Assembly (NCBI RefSeq): GCF_014119005.1
Contig: NZ_JACGYX010000004.1
Span: 186,001 to 250,000, forward strand
DNA: 64,000 nt
Direction: 5' to 3'
Origin: Psychrobacter sp. GP33
Lineage (GTDB): Bacteria; Pseudomonadota; Gammaproteobacteria; Pseudomonadales; Moraxellaceae
This document shows, one piece after another, positions 35,934 to 45,145 of the stretch. The number at the start of each line of letters is the position of its first letter. Position 1 is the first letter of the stretch. The notes beneath the pieces are model-generated. The model had not been told where the DNA came from, searched no databases, and saw only the letters and a program-made list of their open reading frames with translations. Made by a program: the position numbers and the translations under genes.

Positions 35934-37172
35934 TTATTTGGCTTGGTAAGACAGTTTCATACCTAAGATATAACCGTTATTGTCTTCAAAGTTACTGACG
36001 ATATTTTTAGTCGGAATTTGTCCTTTAGCATCGCCGAACCATAGATATTTACCACCTGCAGATACTGCCCAATTCTCAGTAAGATTATATTTCGCGCCAA
36101 GACCAGCGCTGTAATACCCTTCAATCGGACCCAGAGAGCTCACTGGATTACCAGCACCGCTATCCCAACCGATATTACCGCTAATTGCTAAAGCGGGAGT
36201 AAAACGCTTGGCAAGACCCAATTCTACCAGCCATTGATCTTCATCATAGCTCACTAATGCACGACCATCAGGACCATTAGTTGGATCAAGTTTAGTCACT
36301 TTGTTATACAAGGACGGCACAATGGCAAAATCGCTCCACGGAACCCAGCGCACTTTAGCCGTTGCTAACATAGTAGGCGTGATACCAGTCTGAAAGTCAA
36401 AGTTCACAGACTGAGGCGTCGTGATGTCAATGGTATTACCTTGTGCTTCATAACCCGGTCTTGCTGCCACTGCAGGGAAACTTTCAAACGTTTTCGAGCT
36501 GTGATCAATTTCCGAACGATAAGTCAGTGCCGCCTGTAACGCAATTTCAGGCTTACTATACGATGCTCCAGCCAGCCAACCGTAGTCTTGACTAGGGCTA
36601 ATATGAGCCGTATAGCCATTTGCCGCACCATAAGCCGTTCCACGCAATTTCACATCGGCTTGCACACGCTGGGCAACTGGCCCACCATACACTTGGAAGT
36701 TTTTCTGTTGACCAAATTTTGCCCCGATAATACTGGTAATATTTTCACTGCGGACTTCAACATTTGCACCCTCGCCATTTCGTGGTGAAAGCGGATTTTG
36801 GTCTACAAATTTATTGTCGCCACTATAGTCAGCTGCTGCACCAAAAGGTTCGTCATATAAAACACCAACACTAAAAGTATCGTTGATATCGGCTTTTACG
36901 CCATAACGAAAGAAGTCATAAGACTCAGCGATATCATTAACTTTATTACCTTGTTGATAAGCATTTTTATCAATTGCAGTACTGGCATTATTATCATAAC
37001 CACTGACATCTGCATCAATATAGGTATACACCGCTTCTGCATACAAGCCATCTTGCAAAAATGCTGTGATATCTTGACCTGAGCGATCAAGACCGGCAGC
37101 AGAAGACATACTGGTTATAGAAAAAGCAGCGACAGCCACCGCTAGGGTTTTGGCATGAAAGGTAGGGCGCAT
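35934..37172 (-). CDS. FadL/OmpP1-family outer membrane transport protein, copy 2
   Basis: 412 residues, paralogue of the gene at 34137. The signal peptide ends near TSMSSAAG, and the N-terminal plug AGLDRSGQDITAFLQDGLYA is nearly identical to copy 1. Shared blocks include DINDTFSVGVLYDEPFGAAA, KVRWVPWSDFAIVP and NLTENWAVSAGGKYLWFGDA. Without the Ala-rich insertions it probably shows the ancestral loop lengths. GGAG seven bases before the ATG supports the start. The two genes have separate terminators. Confidence 0.88.
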   Translation of the reverse strand: MRPTFHAKTLAVAVAAFSITSMSSAAGLDRSGQDITAFLQDGLYAEAVYTYIDADVSGYDNNASTAIDKNAYQQGNKVNDIAESYDFFRYGVKADINDTFSVGVLYDEPFGAAADYSGDNKFVDQNPLSPRNGEGANVEVRSENITSIIGAKFGQQKNFQVYGGPVAQRVQADVKLRGTAYGAANGYTAHISPSQDYGWLAGASYSKPEIALQAALTYRSEIDHSSKTFESFPAVAARPGYEAQGNTIDITTPQSVNFDFQTGITPTMLATAKVRWVPWSDFAIVPSLYNKVTKLDPTNGPDGRALVSYDEDQWLVELGLAKRFTPALAISGNIGWDSGAGNPVSSLGPIEGYYSAGLGAKYNLTENWAVSAGGKYLWFGDAKGQIPTKNIVSNFEDNNGYILGMKLSYQAK

Positions 37173-37424
37173 GGTATATCTCCGAACATCTTTATTATTG
37201 TGCTGCTACGTTGCTATTAAACAATAGGCAGTGGACCGCGCTGCATCATAAAGATTATTCAGTTTCAAAACAACATAAAGAATACATAATTCGCTATTTA
37301 TGACTTATTAGTCACAGATTGGTAACTTTATAAATCCTAATTATATTTACCCCCATAAAGTAGATGTCTTTATCACTTCGTGTAAATAAAAATTTTGATA
37401 AAAGTCAAAGCGAGCAGCATAAGC

Positions 37425-37739
37425 CTAATAATGGGGTGGACGATCAGCATTCACATCAAACGGCGCAATGCCCTCATCAGCACTTTGACTTTCGACTTGT
37501 TTATAAATCAGCTGAAGCTGGCGCTGTAAGGTACGAATATGCTTGTCTTGCTGAGTAATGACATCATCAAGGCGTTCAACGGTTAGCTCCAGATGCGCCA
37601 TGCTCATTTGGAGCTCAATCATCTGTTGTTGTAGCTCATGCTCTACTACTTTACTTTCTGAGTTGGCGTTGGTATGAATACTGGCACTAACCTTGGCACT
37701 GTCATTTTGTGGTTGCGGCGATTGTTGCGGTTGCATCAT
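37425..37739 (-). CDS. slyX: SlyX family protein
   Basis: A 104-residue coiled-coil protein. After a Gln/Asn-rich leader of about 30 residues, the SlyX region runs EHELQQQMIELQMSMAHLEL, VERLDDVITQQDKHIRTLQR and ends in PPHY, the family's hallmark C-terminus. Function is unknown in general. The N-terminal leader is longer than in most SlyX proteins (about 70 residues). Divergent from uup. Confidence 0.85.
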   Translation of the reverse strand: MMQPQQSPQPQNDSAKVSASIHTNANSESKVVEHELQQQMIELQMSMAHLELTVERLDDVITQQDKHIRTLQRQLQLIYKQVESQSADEGIAPFDVNADRPPHY

Positions 37740-38006
37740 GGGTATCTCGCTATGGTTAATCTATTATCGGTGAATAATGTCGTTTTATAGCTCATGCTGC
37801 GATATCTCTAAATATCAATAATGAGCATATCGAATGGTAATATATATAGTATGAATATTCCGATTAGAAAATCATAGCGATAAAAAATATCAGCCATCGT
37901 TAAAGTCAGGTAACAGCATGTTATACTGATGACCCTCTAGTAACATCCTTTATCTGATAATCATTTTATCCCCTCTTCTTCCCTATATATAAGCTTAAGA
38001 TACCCT

Positions 38007-39947
38007 ATGGCACTGATACATTTAAAAGATATTCATCTCGCTTTTGGCGTCGCGCCTGTTCTTGATGGCGTTGATTTTAGCATTGACGCTGGCGAGCGTG
38101 TGTGTTTGATTGGCCGCAATGGCGAAGGCAAATCGACTTTATTTAAACTGATTAATGGCACATTGTCACCTGACAGTGGCGAAGTTATCATTAATAATAG
38201 CGTGCGCGTGGCGATGCTTGAACAGGATGTGCCCGAGACTAGCGGTAAAATCTTAGATATCGTCATGGGTGGTAGCAAACGTACGGCAGAGCTACTAATC
38301 AATTATAATGCCCAAACTGATTTATGTGCGAATGGTGACATGGATGCCTGCGAGCGTATGGCAGATTTGCAGCATGATATTGATGCCGTGCATGGTTGGG
38401 ATTTGGAACGCGAAGCGACACGCCTGATTACTACCATGGGTCTAGATCCGGAAGACGATTTATCCTCTCTATCTGGCGGTCGTAAGCGCCGTGTATTATT
38501 AGCACGCTCGTTAGTGACCAAACCTGATGTATTGCTCCTTGATGAACCGACCAACCATTTGGACGTCGACAGCATTGAGTGGCTAGAACGCTTTTTATTA
38601 GAATGGCAAGGTTTGACGTTATTGTTCGTGACCCATGATAGAGCGTTCGTTAATAAACTATCGACTCGCATTATTGAGCTGGACCGTGGTCAATTGACCA
38701 GCTATGACGTGACGCAAGGTGAAGGTGGGTATGCACGCTACCAAGAGCTAAAAGAGCTGCAACTATTAGCAGAAGAAAAAAACAATGCCAACTTTGATAA
38801 AAAATTAGCACAAGAAGAAGTTTGGATTCGCCAAGGTATTAAAGCCCGCCGTACCCGTAATGAAGGTCGTGTCCGTGATCTAAAAGCATTGCGTGAAGAA
38901 CGTGGTGAACGCCGTGAGCAAGTTGGTAATGTTAATATTACCATGGGTCAAGGCGAGAAAAGCGGCAAGCTGGTCTGTAAAGTCAAAAATCTACATCTAC
39001 AGTATGATGACCATGTATTAGTCGATAACTTTAGTACCACCATCATGCGTGGCGACAAAATTGGTATCGTTGGTCCTAATGGTGCGGGGAAAACCACGCT
39101 TATTAAAGCCCTACTCGATATGTCAGACGATGACGTCATCAAAACGGGCAGCGTTGAGCTCGGTACGAACTTAAAAATCGCCTTCTTTGATCAATTACGC
39201 GATCAATTAGACCTCGAAGCCACCGTGGCACAAAACGTCTCAGAAGGCTCAGACTTCGTTGAAGTTGGTGGTCGTAAGACGCATATTATGAGCTATCTGC
39301 AAGACTTCTTATTTGCTCCAGAGCGTGCACGTACGCCTGTAAAAGCGTTATCAGGCGGCGAACGTAATCGCGTGCTACTTGCCAAACAATTATTAAAACC
39401 TGCCAACATCCTCGTGCTCGATGAGCCAACCAACGACTTGGATATGGCAACCCTAGAGCTATTAGAAGAGTCTGTTGCAAGCTTTGGCGGTACGATTCTA
39501 TTAATTAGTCATGATCGCTCATTTATGGATAATGTCGTTACATCGACGTGGGTATTTGATACTGATGAAGATGGTAAAGGAACTGTTAGCGAATATGTTG
39601 GCGGCTATCAAGAATATTTGGTACAAAAAAACCGCAGCGATGCGGCAAATGCAGCCAAGACTAATAATAGCAATGCTCAAAACAAAACTACCAAACCTGC
39701 CTTTACTGCCCCAAAAGTATCGACAGCAGCCAAAAAACTAAATTTCAATGACCAGCGCGAACTTGATAACTTGCCAAAAGAAATTGCAGCATTAGAAGCA
39801 GAACAAGCTGAATTACAAGAAAAGCTTGCCGACGGTTCATGGTTTATTAAAGACTTCGATGCCGCAACGGTAGCCAGTGAGCGCCTGTCCGTTATTGAAG
39901 ATGAAATGATGCATAAGCTTGAGCGTTGGGATGCACTTGACGGCTAA
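38007..39947 (+). CDS. uup: ABC-F ATPase Uup
   Basis: 646 residues with two ATP-binding cassettes and no membrane segments. Walker A sites GRNGEGKST (36-44) and GPNGAGKTT; signatures LSGGRKRRV and LSGGERNRV; Walker B LLLDEPTNHLD and LVLDEPTNDLD. The C-terminal region from about 575 is a coiled coil, as in Uup. ABC-F proteins act on ribosomes; Uup is also linked to tolerance of transposon excision and branched DNA. The linker before the coiled coil is Asn/Ala/Lys-rich. Confidence 0.93.
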   Translation: MALIHLKDIHLAFGVAPVLDGVDFSIDAGERVCLIGRNGEGKSTLFKLINGTLSPDSGEVIINNSVRVAMLEQDVPETSGKILDIVMGGSKRTAELLINYNAQTDLCANGDMDACERMADLQHDIDAVHGWDLEREATRLITTMGLDPEDDLSSLSGGRKRRVLLARSLVTKPDVLLLDEPTNHLDVDSIEWLERFLLEWQGLTLLFVTHDRAFVNKLSTRIIELDRGQLTSYDVTQGEGGYARYQELKELQLLAEEKNNANFDKKLAQEEVWIRQGIKARRTRNEGRVRDLKALREERGERREQVGNVNITMGQGEKSGKLVCKVKNLHLQYDDHVLVDNFSTTIMRGDKIGIVGPNGAGKTTLIKALLDMSDDDVIKTGSVELGTNLKIAFFDQLRDQLDLEATVAQNVSEGSDFVEVGGRKTHIMSYLQDFLFAPERARTPVKALSGGERNRVLLAKQLLKPANILVLDEPTNDLDMATLELLEESVASFGGTILLISHDRSFMDNVVTSTWVFDTDEDGKGTVSEYVGGYQEYLVQKNRSDAANAAKTNNSNAQNKTTKPAFTAPKVSTAAKKLNFNDQRELDNLPKEIAALEAEQAELQEKLADGSWFIKDFDAATVASERLSVIEDEMMHKLERWDALDG

Positions 39948-40411
39948 GTTTTACTATTTATAACTATATATCAATTAAAGCTATAGAGAGTGTTTTCATA
40001 AGCATCATTGGAAATATCGCGATGATGCCTATCGCTTTTACTGCCCTCAATACGAGAAGGGAGTGAAAGTTAGTGAACATTAGGCTTATTTCAAGTATCA
40101 TTCCGTATTGTTTAATACCTTAACAATTTTAAGGTAATGATTACATTACTCTCAGTCATTTAAACTTAGCAGCTACGTATATCTATCAAGGCGGCTACGG
40201 TCATTTTTATCTGGTTTAACTACCCGGAATGTCCGAGTGAGAGTGTTTTATTTTTAACACTATAATTTATTTTATGACCAAAATAGCTTAGAATAGCAAC
40301 AATTAGCAAAATTAGGCACAGCTAACGTGGCTTGACAGTGACATTGTAAATTTTCTAAGCCACAAACCCAGTGTGGGATAATCCCATTTCATTCACCTGG
40401 AGGAAGTATTA
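39948..40411 (+). other. Intergenic region between uup and petA
   Basis: 464 bases, no gene. Inverted repeats: GCATCAT / ATGATGC (40002-40008, 40022-40028), TACCTTAA / TTAAGGTA (40116-40123, 40129-40136) and AGTGTT / AACACT (40242-40247, 40256-40261), the last overlapping a TATAAT at 40261-40266. TTGACA at 40332-40337 is another promoter candidate for petA. None is decisive. Confidence 0.4.
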
Positions 40412-40996
40412 ATGAGCCATGCCGAAGGCGTTAATGTACAACGCCGTAGAGTTCTTATTGCCTCGACTGCTGCGATTGGAGCAGCTGGGGTAGCTGCCGT
40501 GGCAACACCTTTTGTCCGTTCATGGTATCCAAGTGCCAAAGCGGAAGCTGCTGGTGCTGCCGTGACCCAAGATATTGGTTCAATCGAAGACGGTCAAATG
40601 ATCGTTGTGAAGTACCGTGGTAAACCTATCTACGTGGTTAAGCGTACCAAAGAGATGTTAAGCAAGCTTGAATCAGTAAAGCCATTATTATCTGACCCTG
40701 ATTCCGATGCATCTTTGCAACCTGAGTATTGTAAAAACCCTGAACGCTCTTTAGAACCAACGGTGTTGGTTGTAGAAGGTGTGTGTACGCACTTAGGCTG
40801 TGCACCCAACTACCGTCCTGATGTAGGCGCGGCAGACTTAGGTGGTAATGACTGGTATGGTGGGTTCTTCTGTCCTTGCCACGGATCCAAGTATGACTTA
40901 GCGGGTCGCGTCTATAGTGGCGTTCCAGCACCGCTTAACTTACCCATCCCAGATTATAGTATGGATGGCACCATCTTGACGGTTGGGGAGGCTTAA
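40412..40996 (+). CDS. petA: Ubiquinol-cytochrome c reductase Rieske iron-sulfur subunit
   Basis: 194 residues. A twin-arginine type N-terminus (QRRRVLIAS at 10-18) with one membrane segment keeps the protein anchored in the inner membrane. The 2Fe-2S ligands are Cys125/His127 in CTHLGC and Cys154/His157 in CPCHGS; Cys130 and Cys156 form the stabilising disulfide. First gene of petABC, the bc1 complex. GGAGGAAG precedes the ATG. Confidence 0.97.
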   Translation: MSHAEGVNVQRRRVLIASTAAIGAAGVAAVATPFVRSWYPSAKAEAAGAAVTQDIGSIEDGQMIVVKYRGKPIYVVKRTKEMLSKLESVKPLLSDPDSDASLQPEYCKNPERSLEPTVLVVEGVCTHLGCAPNYRPDVGAADLGGNDWYGGFFCPCHGSKYDLAGRVYSGVPAPLNLPIPDYSMDGTILTVGEA

Positions 40997-40997
40997 T

Positions 40998-42224
40998 ATG
41001 AGTATGGGTAAAAAATTGATGCATTGGGTGGACGCTCGCTTTCCAGCGACTGAAACCTATGAATATCATATGTCAAAGTATTACGCACCAAAAAACTTTA
41101 ACTTTTGGTACTTCTTTGGCGTGTTGTCAATGGTGGTATTGGTCAACCAATTGGTGACTGGTATTTGGCTTACCATGATGTATAACCCAAGTGCCGAAGG
41201 GGCATTTGCGTCTGTTGAATATATCATGCGTGACGTTAAGGGTGGCTGGCTCATCCGTTATATGCACTCAACGGGCGCTTCAGCGTTCTTCGTTGTCGTG
41301 TATTTGCACATGTTTAGAGCGTTACTCTACGGTTCATACCAAAAACCACGTGAGCTTATTTGGCTCATCGGTATGGGTATTTACTTAGCATTAATGGCTG
41401 AAGGCTTCTTCGGGTATCTACTACCATGGGGCAACATGTCATTTTGGGGTGCACAGGTTATCTTGAACTTACCTGCAGCCTTACCTGTTATTGGTGATGG
41501 TCTTGCTGAATGGGTTCGTGGTGATTATATCATCTCAGGTATTACCCTAAACCGCTTCTTTGCTTTGCATGTTGTAGCGATTCCCTTGGTACTAGTTGGC
41601 CTAGTCTTTATGCATTTAGTAGCACTACATCATGTGGGTTCTAACAACCCTGATGGTATTGATATTAAAAAGCTAAAAGATAAAAACGGTGTGCCATTAG
41701 ACGGTATTGAGTTCCATCCATACTATACTGTGCATGACATGGTTGGTATTGTGGTGTTCTTTATATGCTTCTTTGCAGTGGTGTTCTTCTTCCCAGAAGG
41801 CGGCGGCTTCTTCCTAGAGCCACCAAACTTTGAGGCAGCAAACTCTCTGAAAACACCGGCGCATATTGCACCTGTTTGGTATTACACCCCCTTTTATGCA
41901 ATCTTACGTGCAGTTCCTGATAAGCTTGGTGGTGTTATTGCTATGGGCGCAGCTATTGCCGTATTGTTCTTAATACCGTGGCTAGATAGATCACCTGTAC
42001 GCTCAATGCGCTACAAAGGTATGTTATCAAAAATTGCTTTAACGGTATTTGCGATTAGCTTCTTAGTATTAGGTTATTTGGGCGCAACACCAACGACGCC
42101 AACAGCGACGTTGATGGCTCGTATATTCACGGTCTTATACTTCTTGTTTTTCTTATTGATGCCAATTTATACGTCAATTGAGAAGTGTAAACAGCCACCC
42201 GAACGCGTTACCGGAGGTCACTAA
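40998..42224 (+). CDS. petB: Ubiquinol-cytochrome c reductase cytochrome b
   Basis: 408 residues from the ATG at 40998, one base after the petA stop, with GGGGAGG seven bases upstream; the longer frame from a TTG at 40983 overlaps petA and is not needed. Cytochrome b features: MHSTGASAFFVVVYLHMFRA and FALHVVAIPLVLVGLVFMHL with the heme-ligand histidines, GYLLPWGNMSFWG at the quinol site, and a PEWY-type position reading PVWYYTPFYAILR. Eight membrane segments fit the length. Confidence 0.96.
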   Translation: MSMGKKLMHWVDARFPATETYEYHMSKYYAPKNFNFWYFFGVLSMVVLVNQLVTGIWLTMMYNPSAEGAFASVEYIMRDVKGGWLIRYMHSTGASAFFVVVYLHMFRALLYGSYQKPRELIWLIGMGIYLALMAEGFFGYLLPWGNMSFWGAQVILNLPAALPVIGDGLAEWVRGDYIISGITLNRFFALHVVAIPLVLVGLVFMHLVALHHVGSNNPDGIDIKKLKDKNGVPLDGIEFHPYYTVHDMVGIVVFFICFFAVVFFFPEGGGFFLEPPNFEAANSLKTPAHIAPVWYYTPFYAILRAVPDKLGGVIAMGAAIAVLFLIPWLDRSPVRSMRYKGMLSKIALTVFAISFLVLGYLGATPTTPTATLMARIFTVLYFLFFLLMPIYTSIEKCKQPPERVTGGH

Positions 42225-42934
42225 TGAACACGCTAATAAAATACCTAACAGGTTTAGGCTTAGGCGCGGCATTAACATTGACTGCTGGTACCGCTATGGC
42301 AGATGGTGGTTGTGGCACGTTCACCAATGCCGATGGTGTGGAAGAACATTTGGCTTGTAGTACAGCGCCTATTGATTTTACCAATAAGGGCTCGCTACAG
42401 AACGGCGCAAAAATGTTTATGAACTACTGCGCTGGGTGTCACTCAGCAAAGTATGTTCGTCATTCACAAATTGCAAAAGACTTAGAGATTCCGCCGGAAT
42501 TGGTTGAAAAGTATCTAATGGTGACGACCGATCAAATCGGTGATCATATCAATGCTGAAATTGATCCAGACGTCCAAGCCGCATGGTTTGGCGCTGCGCC
42601 ACCGGACTTGTCACTTGAGACTAGATTGCGCGGTGATGACTGGGTATATACCTACTTACTATCCTTTTACGAAGATCCAAATCGACCTTGGGGCGCTAAT
42701 AACTTAGTACTTCATAATGTTGCGATGCCTCATGTGCTTCATAACTTGCAAGAAGACTTGAGTAAAGAAGAATTTGAGTCTGAAGTGGGTGACTTGGTGA
42801 ACTATATGGCATGGATGGCAGAGCCTGTCCGTCATGATCGCCAAGTGATTGGTTTCTTTGTTATCATCTTCTTACTGGTTTTACTAATTCCAGTATACTT
42901 ATTGAATAAAGAATTCTGGAAAGATGTGAAATAG
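42224..42934 (+). CDS. petC: Ubiquinol-cytochrome c reductase cytochrome c1
   Basis: 236 residues. Signal peptide to about AMA-26, heme site CAGCH (69-73), a Met ligand in the NVAMPHVL region, and a C-terminal membrane anchor (VIGFFVIIFLLVLLIPVYLL). The start overlaps the petB stop by one base (TAATG), showing translational coupling. It passes electrons from the Rieske protein to soluble or bound cytochrome c. Confidence 0.96.
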   Translation: MNTLIKYLTGLGLGAALTLTAGTAMADGGCGTFTNADGVEEHLACSTAPIDFTNKGSLQNGAKMFMNYCAGCHSAKYVRHSQIAKDLEIPPELVEKYLMVTTDQIGDHINAEIDPDVQAAWFGAAPPDLSLETRLRGDDWVYTYLLSFYEDPNRPWGANNLVLHNVAMPHVLHNLQEDLSKEEFESEVGDLVNYMAWMAEPVRHDRQVIGFFVIIFLLVLLIPVYLLNKEFWKDVK

Positions 42935-42963
42935 AAAGCTAAAAAGATACTGGTTTTAAATCT

Positions 42964-42993
42964 AAAAAAGCACTACTTCGGTAGTGCTTTTTT
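42964..42993 (+). terminator. Intrinsic terminator after petABC
   Basis: AAAAAAGCACTAC-TTCG-GTAGTGCTTTTTT: a stable stem with a TTCG tetraloop. Confidence 0.92.
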
Positions 42994-43148
42994 ATTGACT
43001 GGTATTTTGCAAAGCAATGATTGGTAGCTTATGTTCTGACCTGTTTGCTAGCCTAAAGCCAATACTGGGCACTGTTTACGCATCCTAGCTTGATAAATAG
43101 AGCGACATTGTTTACGATGACAGCCTTACTATATAACCCTAGGCTGCT

Positions 43149-43763
43149 ATGATTGATGCGAATGACATTCCAAGTAGTCAGCTGATTTTATATGCTGATG
43201 ATGGCTACGACAGTCATGTTGTACGCTTACTACTTGAAGAGAAAAAGCTGGCCTACTATTTGTCTCGTCTGCATTCTGAGCGCCCTGAAGACTTAACTGA
43301 GCTGAATCCTTATCATACGTTGCCAGTGCTGCAACAGCGTGACATTTCTCTGTATGAGATTAATGTCATCTTTGAGTATTTAGAGGAGCGCTACCATACT
43401 AATAAATTGCTCCCAGAAACACCGCAAGAGCGTGCGCAATTTCGCCAGTTAGCATGGCGCATTCAACGCGACTGGCTGCTACTGGGCAAACGCTTGCTGA
43501 TGCATCCAGACAGTTTTAACAAGGCACAAGCAGCGTTGGCAAGAAAGCAATTGACTGATTCGCTGATTACCTTATCGCCGTTATTTGCTCATAAACCTTA
43601 TTTTATGGCAGATGATTTTGGCTGGTGTGATGTGCTACTTGCCCCGTTATTATGGCGTTTAGATGAGATGAAAATTGTCTTGCCGCCTGCAATTAGCCGA
43701 CCTTTAATTGAGTATCAAACCCGCCTTTTTGAGCGCGGCAGCTTTCAAAAAAGCATCAAATAA
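43149..43763 (+). CDS. sspA: Stringent starvation protein A
   Basis: A 204-residue GST-fold protein that binds RNA polymerase in E. coli. The N-terminal thioredoxin-like part has LILYADDGYDSHVVRLLLEE and TELNPYHTLPVLQQRD; the C-terminal helical domain ends in FGWCDVLLAPLLWRLDEM. Located after petABC and before sspB, the usual gammaproteobacterial order. Confidence 0.92.
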   Translation: MIDANDIPSSQLILYADDGYDSHVVRLLLEEKKLAYYLSRLHSERPEDLTELNPYHTLPVLQQRDISLYEINVIFEYLEERYHTNKLLPETPQERAQFRQLAWRIQRDWLLLGKRLLMHPDSFNKAQAALARKQLTDSLITLSPLFAHKPYFMADDFGWCDVLLAPLLWRLDEMKIVLPPAISRPLIEYQTRLFERGSFQKSIK

Positions 43764-43837
43764 GTTACCAATTTCATTAACAACACTGTTATAAATTTCA
43801 TGATATTAATAATAGTACTCGTATAGGACACAATCAG

Positions 43838-44284
43838 ATGAGTGATGACAGCATTGCAACTACTCCCACCCGCCCTTATATGGTGCGCGCGCTTTATCAA
43901 TGGATAGAGGACAATGCGCTCACTCCTTACTTGATGGTCGATGCCACTGCTGACAATGTGCAAATACCGACTGAACATGTGCAAGATGGGCGGATTGTAC
44001 TCAATATTGCCAGTCGCGCGACAGGCAATATGACAATGGCAAATGAATATATTAATTTTAGTGCCCGCTTTGGTGGTGTATCGCAAGAAATTTGGGTACC
44101 GCTCCAAGCCGTCATTGGCATTTATGCCAAAGAAAATTCACAAGGAATGTTCTTTGACGCTAATGAATATGATAATTATGAGCCAGAAGATTTTGAGTCT
44201 GCACCTATTGCTAATGATAAGTCACCAACTGATGCGCCAAAACCTAAGCGCGATAATAAAGCCGGTCTCAAAGTTTTAAAATAA
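43838..44284 (+). CDS. sspB: ClpXP protease specificity-enhancing factor SspB
   Basis: 148 residues. The substrate-binding domain is clear: RPYMVRALYQWIEDNALTPY, LMVDATADNVQIPTEHVQDG and SARFGGVSQEIWVPLQAVIG. An acidic linker follows, and the short C-terminal tail PKRDNKAGLKVLK is the ClpX-binding module. It delivers ssrA-tagged proteins to ClpXP. Confidence 0.94.
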   Translation: MSDDSIATTPTRPYMVRALYQWIEDNALTPYLMVDATADNVQIPTEHVQDGRIVLNIASRATGNMTMANEYINFSARFGGVSQEIWVPLQAVIGIYAKENSQGMFFDANEYDNYEPEDFESAPIANDKSPTDAPKPKRDNKAGLKVLK

Positions 44285-44328
44285 CTGCTATTACAATGCT
44301 TGTTTTAAACATCAGCCATAGAAATGGC

Positions 44329-44368
44329 AAAAAAAGCTGAACATATGTGATATGTTCAGCTTTTTTTT
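44329..44368 (+). terminator. Bidirectional terminator between sspB and dcd
   Basis: AAAAAAGCTGAACATAT / ATATGTTCAGCTTTTTTT with a 3-base loop; serves the converging genes on both strands. Confidence 0.9.
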
Positions 44369-44426
44369 GATTGTCTTATTAATGGTCTTATAGCTGTTTA
44401 AAAATATAAGAGAGCAGTAGATTCCC

Positions 44427-45002
44427 TTACGTTTTTGGTAGCGTTACCCCAGTTTGACCTTGATATTTGCCGCCCCGGTCTTTATAACTCGTCTCACAAA
44501 CATCATCAACATCACTTTGGAAAAACAACATTTGTGCCACGCCTTCGCCTGCGTAAATTCGTGCGGGTAGATTGGTAGTGTTACTAAATTCTAAAGTCAC
44601 ATGACCTTCCCACTCGGGCTCAAGTGGGGTGACGTTGACGATAATACCGCAACGCGCATAAGTCGATTTACCAAGACAAATGGTTAATACGTCACGCGGA
44701 ATGCGGAAATATTCTACAGTACGTGCCAGCGCAAAAGAGTTCGGAGGAATAATGCATTCGTCGCCAACGATATCAATAAAGCTTCTTTCATCGAAATTTT
44801 TGGGATCAACCACAACAGAATGTACGTTGGTAAATACCTTAAATTCAGGGGCGCAGCGCACATCGTAGCCATAGCTTGACGTACCATAGCTGACCAGACG
44901 CTCGCCTTTATCATTAAAGCGTACTTGACCAGCTTCAAATGGTTCAATCATGCCATGTTCTTCGGCTTGCTGACGTATCCAGCGGTCAGATTTGATAGAC
45001 AT
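44427..45002 (-). CDS. dcd: dCTP deaminase
   Basis: A 191-residue trimeric deaminase making dUTP from dCTP. Family blocks: [57 protein letters not shown], the catalytic Glu in [17 protein letters not shown], and [11 protein letters not shown]. It supplies the dTMP pathway. Confidence 0.96.
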   Translation of the reverse strand: MSIKSDRWIRQQAEEHGMIEPFEAGQVRFNDKGERLVSYGTSSYGYDVRCAPEFKVFTNVHSVVVDPKNFDERSFIDIVGDECIIPPNSFALARTVEYFRIPRDVLTICLGKSTYARCGIIVNVTPLEPEWEGHVTLEFSNTTNLPARIYAGEGVAQMLFFQSDVDDVCETSYKDRGGKYQGQTGVTLPKT

Positions 45003-45145
45003 TGTTTTTCCTTAGCAAAGGGTAAATAGCGACGATTATACGAAATTATGGCTAAAATTTATAGGGTCGCCATTATTTAAAAAATACAACGTTGAAAGCG
45101 CACAACATTTGAAACAAATAATCTAAGTTAACGACCTTTTAGCGT

